DNA of 11,352 nt from positions 1 through 11,352 of the forward strand of contig DATKBT010000118.1 of assembly GCA_035546295.1 (NCBI GenBank), given 5' to 3'. The position numbers and the translations under genes are program-made. The stretch comes from DATKBT01 sp035546295. GTDB taxonomy: Bacteria; Acidobacteriota; Thermoanaerobaculia; Multivoradales; Multivoraceae. This document shows, piece after piece, positions 7,994 through 11,352 of the stretch (positions are counted from its first letter, which is position 1; the number at the start of each line of letters is the position of its first letter). The notes beneath the pieces are model-generated. The model was not told the DNA's origin. It worked only from the letters and a program-made list of their open reading frames with translations, and did no database searches.

Positions 7994-8329
7994 TCACTCC
8001 AGCCCCAGCACCAGCGTCAGACCCGATTCGATCCTGCTCAGCACCGGCCGCGACACCGAGCCGACCAGCTCGCGAAAGCCGGCTCGTGGCAGAGGCGCGA
8101 GCTGCGAGACGTTCGCGACGGAGGCCCTCTTCAGCCCGGATTCGCGCTGCGACAGCCGGACGTTGCCCGGAGCCCCGCTCCGCTCGAGCGCGGTGGTCAG
8201 CGGCACCGCCAGAATCCAGCCGACGCGGCTGCGATTCAGGAAGTCGGCCTGGACCACGACGACGGGACGCCGCTTGTCGGCGACCGCCCACCAGATCTCG
8301 CCGCGTCGAGGCTCGGGCGCAGCTACCAC
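7994..8329 (-). CDS. mazF: MazF/PemK-family type II toxin (endoribonuclease)
   Basis: This 111-residue protein belongs to the MazF/PemK/Kid fold, ribosome-independent endoribonucleases that cut mRNA at short motifs. It has the family opening RRGEIWW (8-14), then KRRPVVVVQ (19-27) with the conserved Arg, AVPLTT (41-46), SGLKRASVANVSQL (64-77) and LVGSVSR (88-94). The N-terminal RGEIWW loop and Arg/Thr residues used for catalysis are present, so the toxin looks intact. The GTG start overlaps the end of the upstream antitoxin gene by 7 nt (TGGTAG), the usual coupling in such pairs. Cleavage sequence cannot be predicted. Confidence 0.9.
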   Translation of the reverse strand: MVAAPEPRRGEIWWAVADKRRPVVVVQADFLNRSRVGWILAVPLTTALERSGAPGNVRLSQRESGLKRASVANVSQLAPLPRAGFRELVGSVSRPVLSRIESGLTLVLGLE

Positions 8330-8571
8330 TCGTCTTCCCCCATCTCGCGACCCCAGACCTCCGCCACGTAATCCTTGATCGCGTCATCGGTCGGATCGTC
8401 GTGCTTCTCGAGGTAGCGGTTCATCTGCTCGGTGAGAGCGCCATCACGCAGCTCCCGGAGGAACCGCTCGACGGCCCGCTGATAGAAGCCGGAGCGGCTG
8501 AGCCCCATCTCGCGAGCACGACGGTCGGCCTCCAGGAAGAGATCGTCGTCGATCGTCACCGTTGCTCGCAT
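8323..8571 (-). CDS. mazE: Ribbon-helix-helix antitoxin partner of MazF
   Basis: This 82-residue protein starts MRATVTIDDDLFLEADRRAR with a CopG/MetJ-type ribbon (about 2-9) and two helices, GLSRSGFYQRAVERFL forming the second. The C-terminal third is acidic (KHDDPTDDAI, GREMGEDEW), as expected for the flexible toxin-binding tail. I start at ATG 8571: the beta strand of the RHH fold begins right there and a -10 box lies 7 nt upstream. ATG 8583 would add MLLG. It should bind its own promoter as dimers and repress the operon. The mazE label marks role and position; the fold is RHH, not the swapped-hairpin of E. coli MazE. Confidence 0.85.
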   Translation of the reverse strand: MRATVTIDDDLFLEADRRAREMGLSRSGFYQRAVERFLRELRDGALTEQMNRYLEKHDDPTDDAIKDYVAEVWGREMGEDEW

Positions 8572-8578
8572 ACCGAGA

Positions 8579-8584
8579 AGCATA
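8579..8584 (-). promoter_or_regulatory. -10 box of the mazEF-type operon, probably leaderless
   Basis: The minus strand reads TATGCT, ending 7 nt before ATG 8571, with no Shine-Dalgarno sequence between. No good -35 is visible. The antitoxin would be translated from an mRNA starting at its AUG. Confidence 0.45.
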
Positions 8585-8626
8585 CCAAGGCGAGTCGGAT
8601 CGCGCATCGAACCGGTCGGGATCGCT

Positions 8627-8728
8627 TTGAAGATCAAGTGCAAGTGCGGCAGCTCGTTCGCGGTCCCGCCCGTGGTCTCGTCCGCACCGGAGCCTAGGGT
8701 CACCTGCCCCCAGTGCCAGACCCGCTCC
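8627..8728 (+). pseudogene. Zinc-ribbon peptide, likely 5' remnant of a lost gene
   Basis: From a TTG the frame reads MKIKCKCGSSFAVPP, then about 12 residues, then RVTCPQCQTRSG. This CxCG...CPxC layout is a small zinc ribbon of the kind that opens many bacterial proteins (MJ0042-like). After about 34 residues the frame becomes His/Arg/Pro/Ser-rich up to the ATG at 8879. It is either a truncated gene or a real N-terminal domain of the next protein through a poor linker; I favour a remnant. The whole gap 8572-8878 otherwise holds only the antitoxin promoter; I see nothing else in it. Confidence 0.35.
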
Positions 8729-8878
8729 GGTCACCGACCGCACCCAAGTCACCGTCGCTCTCGAGGCCCGCCACGCGACTGCGAAGCGGAGCATTCGCCG
8801 AGCCTCCGCGCGCCTGGATCGATCTCGCCTCCTCCCCGCCCTCGAACGCCTCCCTACGGATTGGTGCAGACTTTCCCC

Positions 8879-9604
8879 ATGCCACGCGCCACGACGGCGG
8901 CCATTCAGCCGATCGCCACCCTCAAGGAGGGCCCGCTCCACGCCGCGCTCAAGGCCTGGTACCGGCGCGAAGGCGACCGCACCGAGGTCCCCGTGGACGG
9001 TCGCCAGATCGACATCGTCCGAGGGAACCTCCTCATCGAGATCCAGACCCGGAGCCTCGCGTCGCTCCGCAAGAAGCTCGAGCGACTCCTCGAAGACGAC
9101 CATCTCGTCCGGCTCGTACTCCCCGTGGCGCGCGAGAGATGGATCCTGCGCGTCGATCGCGACGATCAGCGCCTGCTGAGCCGCCGAAGGTCGCCGAAGC
9201 GGGGCCGGCTCGAGCACGCCTTCGAGGAGCTCGTCAGCCTGCCGAGGCTCCTCGCTCATCCGCGCTTCTCGCTCGAGATCCTGCTCACGCGCGAAGAGGA
9301 GGTGCGCAGGCACGAGCCGGGGCGCGCGTGGCGGAGAAGAGGCTGGGTGGTCGTCGAGCGCCGGCTCGTCGACGTCCTGGAGCGCCACCTCTTCGATGGC
9401 GCCCGCGACCTCGAGCGCCTGCTTCCGCGGGATCTCCCCGCTCCCTTCACGACGGCCGATCTCGCCGAGCGCCTGGACGTCTCGCGAGACGTCGCGCAGA
9501 AGATGGCCTATTGCCTCCGCAGGACAGGTCTCCTCTGCGACGAGGGGAAGCGAGGGAACTCGCGGCTCTATCGCGTCACGCTGTGCCGGGCACCTGCCGG
9601 ATGA
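8879..9604 (+). CDS. PD-(D/E)XK-like protein with C-terminal winged helix, function unknown
   Basis: The protein has 241 residues from ATG 8879. The N-terminal domain shows helix GPLHAALKAWYRR, then DGRQIDIVRGNLLIEIQTRS: D45, E54 and Q56 give the D-x8-E-x-Q arrangement of PD-(D/E)XK nuclease-like folds, followed by a lysine-rich helix (LRKKLERLL, 63-71). The middle part is basic. Near the end FTTADLAERLDVSRDVAQKM and YCLRRTGLL form a winged-helix unit, suggesting DNA binding. I recall similar anonymous proteins in other environmental bacteria but no named family. The start follows a pyrimidine-rich TTTCCCC with no RBS, again hinting at leaderless expression. The frame is open upstream to 8627 (zinc-ribbon fragment), so a longer form cannot be excluded. 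Nuclease activity is inference. Confidence 0.75.
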   Translation: MPRATTAAIQPIATLKEGPLHAALKAWYRREGDRTEVPVDGRQIDIVRGNLLIEIQTRSLASLRKKLERLLEDDHLVRLVLPVARERWILRVDRDDQRLLSRRRSPKRGRLEHAFEELVSLPRLLAHPRFSLEILLTREEEVRRHEPGRAWRRRGWVVVERRLVDVLERHLFDGARDLERLLPRDLPAPFTTADLAERLDVSRDVAQKMAYCLRRTGLLCDEGKRGNSRLYRVTLCRAPAG

Positions 9605-9696
9605 ACGGCGGAGCTCGGCGAAAAGGGATGGTTCGTCCGCTGGCGAGCATCTTCGACGGCCTCGGCGTGCCAGCGAGGTTCACTCGAAGCCACTGA
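9601..9696 (+). CDS. Short doubtful ORF coupled to the preceding gene
   Basis: ATGA at 9601-9604 joins the stop of the winged-helix gene to a new start, giving 31 residues (MNGGARRKGMVRPLASIFDG...). This overlap is typical of translational coupling. The peptide is short and matches nothing I know. After its stop, another frame (about 9660-9800) also reads protein-like, so it could be the broken start of a gene cut by the adjoining cassette array. Evidence is weak. Confidence 0.2.
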   Translation: MNGGARRKGMVRPLASIFDGLGVPARFTRSH

Positions 9697-9828
9697 AGAG
9701 GCGGGCTCGCACTTCAGACCATGGGATCGTCTCGGCCGTGCCGGCTTCGAGCTGGCGTACGCGCCTCTCGATCACGACCGCTTTGAACAGCATACAGCTC
9801 CCGCGCCGCTCGCCGGCTGCAGCGGCCT
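9605..9828. other. Intergenic stretch between the winged-helix gene and the cassette array
   Basis: Apart from the doubtful ORF noted above, I see no convincing gene, terminator or complete recombination site here. An R'-type heptamer (RYYYAAC on the plus strand) that would close the outermost attC is not found. Confidence 0.4.
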
Positions 9829-9835
9829 GTTCGGC
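9799..9835 (-). repeat. Half attC-like site (R''-L'' arm) after the VOC gene
   Basis: On the minus strand GCCGAAC (9835-9829) fits the RYYYAAC R'' core, followed by CCGCTGCAGCCGGCGAGCGGC. This arm closely matches the equivalent arm of the attC at 10871-10970 (GCTGCAGCCGACGAGCGGC). It starts 10 bases past the VOC stop. A matching L'-R' arm is not clear; GTTCAAA at about 9788-9782 on the minus strand is a poor candidate. Confidence 0.5.
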
Positions 9836-9844
9836 AGCGCCAAC

Positions 9845-10207
9845 TCAGTCGCAGTGAAAATAAAACCGATTTCCGTCGATGTCTTCAACGGTGAACTGAC
9901 GCAAGCCCCAAGGCTTGCGCTCGAGAGGCTCAACGATCTTAGCGCCCAGCAAGGACAGTTCCTGGTAAGCGGCGTCTATATCCGCCGCAAAGACCCAGTG
10001 CACGGCAGGTTCGAACGGTCGATTTCTTCTTCGAAAGAAGATGGCGACGTCGTCTCGCGAAACGGCACCGATATCTCCTCCCGTGTAGAGCCACTCGATC
10101 TGAAAACCGAGTGCGTCGCGGTAATGTTGCTGAGCCCGTTCCACGTCCTCGACTGGAAGTTCCGGCGTGGGATGAGCGAACGTCGTCCGTACTCGTTCTT
10201 CGTTCAC
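9845..10207 (-). CDS. VOC superfamily (glyoxalase/bleomycin-resistance fold) protein
   Basis: This 120-residue protein is a single vicinal-oxygen-chelate unit pair. ELPVEDVERAQQHYRDALGF is the typical first beta-alpha module, and GLRQFTVEDIDGNRFYFHCD the typical end, with the D-x-D-G-N-x-F signature. Such proteins are metal-dependent lyases/dioxygenases or metal-free drug binders of the bleomycin-resistance type; the substrate is not evident. GTG 10207 is the start because GGGAGG lies 5 nt upstream. The longer frame to 10468 reads through the attC site and is spurious. It is a gene cassette: the crossover point is about 31 bp before the start and a half attC begins 10 bp after the stop. Confidence 0.87.
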   Translation of the reverse strand: MNEERVRTTFAHPTPELPVEDVERAQQHYRDALGFQIEWLYTGGDIGAVSRDDVAIFFRRRNRPFEPAVHWVFAADIDAAYQELSLLGAKIVEPLERKPWGLRQFTVEDIDGNRFYFHCD

Positions 10208-10212
10208 GGCAA

Positions 10213-10218
10213 CCTCCC
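10213..10218 (-). promoter_or_regulatory. Ribosome binding site of the VOC cassette gene
   Basis: The minus strand reads GGGAGG, with TTGCC before the GTG at 10207. It decides the start against a 261-nt longer frame. Confidence 0.8.
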
Positions 10219-10232
10219 GTGTGTCCTGCGCC

Positions 10233-10320
10233 CCATAACGCCTTGCGGGTGAGCGGCTGAAACAGCGCCGCGAGCGCAGCGAGCAAGCTGTTTCAGTCCG
10301 CTCGACCCGCCTGGTTGGGC
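10233..10320 (-). repeat. attC recombination site of the toxin-antitoxin cassette
   Basis: On the minus strand GCCCAAC (10320-10314, R'') and GTTATGG (10239-10233, R') bound an 88-bp imperfect palindrome. On the plus strand 10245-10266 pairs over 22 bases with 10287-10310, leaving exactly two unpaired bases in the right arm, T10297 and G10304. The recombining bottom strand of attC sites is known to carry extrahelical T and G on one arm only. This fixes the orientation: the site belongs to the minus-strand gene to its right. Short unpaired spacers separate the stem from the R boxes. Confidence 0.82.
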
Positions 10321-10325
10321 GGCTG

Positions 10326-10619
10326 CTACAACTCTGACCGATCCCCACGACTGGTGTGCCAGAAGGCGAGCGCCTCGACACTGTCGGTATGAACACGGTA
10401 GTACAGATGGTAACCGACCCTCCGGAGAAGAACTCTCCGAACTCCCGCCAGTTCTGTATTGGTGGCAACAGGCGCCGCCTCGGGGAACTGAGTGATTAGC
10501 TCGAAGGCCCGCCTGAGATCGGTTCGGAACAGGTTCGGAGCTGCCGGCCTGTTCTCAAGCCACCAGTCGCTCGCCTCGCGGATCTCCGCCGCCGCGGCAA
10601 GCGTTACGACTAGGCGCAA
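10326..10619 (-). CDS. ParE/RelE-superfamily toxin
   Basis: This 97-residue protein has the ParE/RelE fold. The N-terminal strand RLVVTLAAAAEI leads into a helical hairpin (ASDWWLENRP ... FRTDLRRAFELI), then the family end RRVLLRRVGYHLYYRV and VEALAFWHTSRG with the conserved Tyr/Arg/His positions. ParE-type members poison gyrase while RelE-type ones cleave mRNA on ribosomes; the ending WHTSRG fits the ParE side better, but this is not certain. The start is TTG, 4 nt after the antitoxin stop. It sits just before the attC and is part of a cassette, where such pairs are known to stabilise arrays. Confidence 0.87.
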   Translation of the reverse strand: MRLVVTLAAAAEIREASDWWLENRPAAPNLFRTDLRRAFELITQFPEAAPVATNTELAGVRRVLLRRVGYHLYYRVHTDSVEALAFWHTSRGDRSEL

Positions 10620-10623
10620 GGCA

Positions 10624-10839
10624 CTACGCCTGAAGCTCTGAAAGCAGCTCCCAGCCGTCCACTACCTCACCGCGAGATGCCTGATCGATGGACAGCTGCA
10701 GCTCTTCGACCTCTTCAGACGACAGCGTGAAGCTGGCCTCCCCCTCAGGCACGAGGACCGCCACAGTGCTGCCCTCTTCAACGGTGCCCGCAGGAACCTC
10801 AATCCGCCCGTCGACTACCTTCCCGGTCAGAACCTTCAT
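10624..10839 (-). CDS. Antitoxin of the cassette-borne ParE-type pair
   Basis: This 71-residue protein starts MKVLTGKVVDGRIEVP, a short beta-rich, AbrB/MazE-like N-terminus, then an acidic helical half (SSEEVEELQLSIDQASRGE) likely to wrap the toxin. The E-x-x-x-G-E-V-V-x-x-x-E-L-L-x-E-L tail is common to antitoxins of ParE partners. It is the first gene of the pair; the ATG at 10839 is preceded by a -10 box and no RBS. Identification rests on size, composition and the toxin 4 nt downstream. Confidence 0.8.
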   Translation of the reverse strand: MKVLTGKVVDGRIEVPAGTVEEGSTVAVLVPEGEASFTLSSEEVEELQLSIDQASRGEVVDGWELLSELQA

Positions 10840-10845
10840 GAGGGG

Positions 10846-10851
10846 ATTCTA
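10846..10851 (-). promoter_or_regulatory. -10 box inside the toxin-antitoxin cassette, probably leaderless
   Basis: The minus strand reads TAGAAT, ending 6 nt before ATG 10839, in the short space between the upstream attC and the antitoxin. The cassette thus seems to bring its own promoter. Confidence 0.5.
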
Positions 10852-10870
10852 CTTCTCCGCTCCCCTTGCC

Positions 10871-10970
10871 GCCCAACGCCTCAGCTACTCACCCGCGAGC
10901 GGCCATGACAATCCTCGCAAAGGGCCTCAGCCCGCTTGTGCCGCTCGTCGGCTGCAGCAGCGTGTTAGGC
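10871..10970 (-). repeat. attC recombination site of the cupin cassette
   Basis: On the minus strand GCCTAAC (10970-10964, R'') and GTTGGGC (10877-10871, R') are complementary but for one base and bound 100 bp. Inside, GAGCGGC pairs with GCCGCTC, and the outer arm GCTGCTGCAGCCGACG pairs imperfectly with CGCGGGTGAGTAGC, with an extra base in the L'' arm. The loop holds a GGGC-TGAG-GCCC hairpin. It starts 38 bp after the cupin stop. Confidence 0.75.
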
Positions 10971-11008
10971 GGACTCCTGTGCTTCGAACTTCCGACCGGA
11001 TCATATTG

Positions 11009-11352
11009 TCAATCACTCGGCGTCGGCGCGCGCATCTTGAGCCGGCAGAGTCCCAGGGCATCACGCCTCGCGGCCTCGTCGGCGTCGCGCGAGAAGAGCA
11101 CCCGGAAGCACTCCTCCAGCTCGCCGCGAGACAGCACCCCCAAGGAGAAGACCGAGGTCTCTGTCCGGTTCTCCAGCGCCATCCACGTTCCCGGTGGAAT
11201 GAAGACCGTTCCACCCGGCCCCACCGTGTACTCCTCGCCGTCGAGTATGGCCGTGAGCTCTCCCTGCAGGACGTACACCACCTCTTCGTCGATCTCGTGG
11301 AGGTGCATCGGTGACACATGGCCAGGCGGGATGACTCCCACGGCGACAGTCA
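11009..11352 (-). CDS. Cupin-domain protein, partial (5' end beyond window)
   Basis: The visible 114 or so residues are a small beta-barrel cupin. Motif 1 is HLHEIDEEVVYVLQG, a perfect H-x-H-x4-E-x6-G. Motif 2 is GGTVFIPPGTWMALEN, where the usual metal-binding histidine position is a methionine. Cupins bind metal ions and act as enzymes or ligand sensors; no substrate can be named. The frame stays open through the window edge (TVAVGVIPPGH), and residues before the internal GTG at 11341 fit the strand, so the true start is outside. A C-terminal helical tail (ECFRVLFSRDADEAARR) follows the barrel. It is the rightmost visible cassette, followed by an attC. Confidence 0.85.
   Translation of the reverse strand, partial: TVAVGVIPPGHVSPMHLHEIDEEVVYVLQGELTAILDGEEYTVGPGGTVFIPPGTWMALENRTETSVFSLGVLSRGELEECFRVLFSRDADEAARRDALGLCRLKMRAPTPSD

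Larger units (their letters stand above)
9829..11352 (-). mobile_element. Distal end of an integron gene-cassette array
   Basis: Three minus-strand cassettes are each followed by an attC-like site: cupin then 10871-10970; toxin-antitoxin pair then 10233-10320; VOC protein then a half-site ending at 9835. Gene-then-attC order on the same strand is the rule for integron cassettes. The middle cassette would run from 10876 to 10239, about 638 bp, between the G/TT crossover points. Coding matter is compact and less GC-rich than the flanks. No integrase or attI is in the window; they should lie to the right, or the array may be an integrase-less cluster. Confidence 0.75.

Noticed and set aside
8700..8885. 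Minus-strand open frame of about 61 codons
   Set aside because: No RBS, Gly/Arg/Ser-rich composition and no recognisable motif; a GC-driven chance frame.
10233..10320. Rho-independent terminator
   Set aside because: The long stem could be mistaken for one, but the bounding R boxes, the two extrahelical bases on one arm and the lack of a U-tract fit attC better.
10208..10468. N-terminal extension of the VOC protein frame
   Set aside because: It reads through the attC site and toxin gene; the strong RBS and conserved N-terminus support GTG 10207.

Overview
The window is very GC-rich and densely coded, with no rRNA, tRNA or CRISPR array visible. The taxon cannot be fixed from this sequence. 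A multi-domain secreted protein built of carboxypeptidase-regulatory-like repeats, an actinobacterial Sdh1-type succinate dehydrogenase, and several genes with a -10 box only 6-7 nt before the start codon (likely leaderless mRNAs) suggest a high-GC environmental bacterium such as an acidobacterial or myxobacterial lineage. This is inference, held loosely.

Left part (1-3646, minus strand): a tightly packed succinate dehydrogenase/fumarate reductase operon in the order sdhC-sdhA-sdhB, with the start of another minus-strand gene (partial) downstream of it. The membrane subunit is one long polypeptide with five predicted helices and several Cys/His residues. It resembles the mycobacterial Sdh1 anchor more than classical haem-b SdhC/SdhD pairs.

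Middle (3743-7892, plus strand): a divergently read, probably exported repeat protein of about 722 residues whose C-terminal part carries two compensating one-base frame disturbances; a small PPOX-fold flavin/F420-type protein; a polytopic membrane protein with an internally repeated LiaF-like unit; and a SAM-dependent methyltransferase. A strong hairpin at 7894-7940 separates the methyltransferase from the next minus-strand genes.

Accessory part (7994-9604): a MazEF-type toxin-antitoxin pair (minus), then on the plus strand a likely remnant of a zinc-ribbon protein and a gene combining a PD-(D/E)XK-like motif with a winged-helix end.

Right part (about 9829-11352, minus strand): what looks like the distal end of an integron gene-cassette array. 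Two attC-like sites (10233-10320 and 10871-10970) and one half-site (about 9799-9835) each lie just downstream of a minus-strand gene: a cupin (cut by the window edge), a ParE-type toxin with its antitoxin, and a VOC/glyoxalase-fold protein. No integron integrase is in the window. If present, it should lie beyond the right edge. The TA cassette appears to carry its own promoter, as expected for cassettes that must be expressed wherever they land. The cassette genes look less GC-rich than the surrounding genes, consistent with acquisition.
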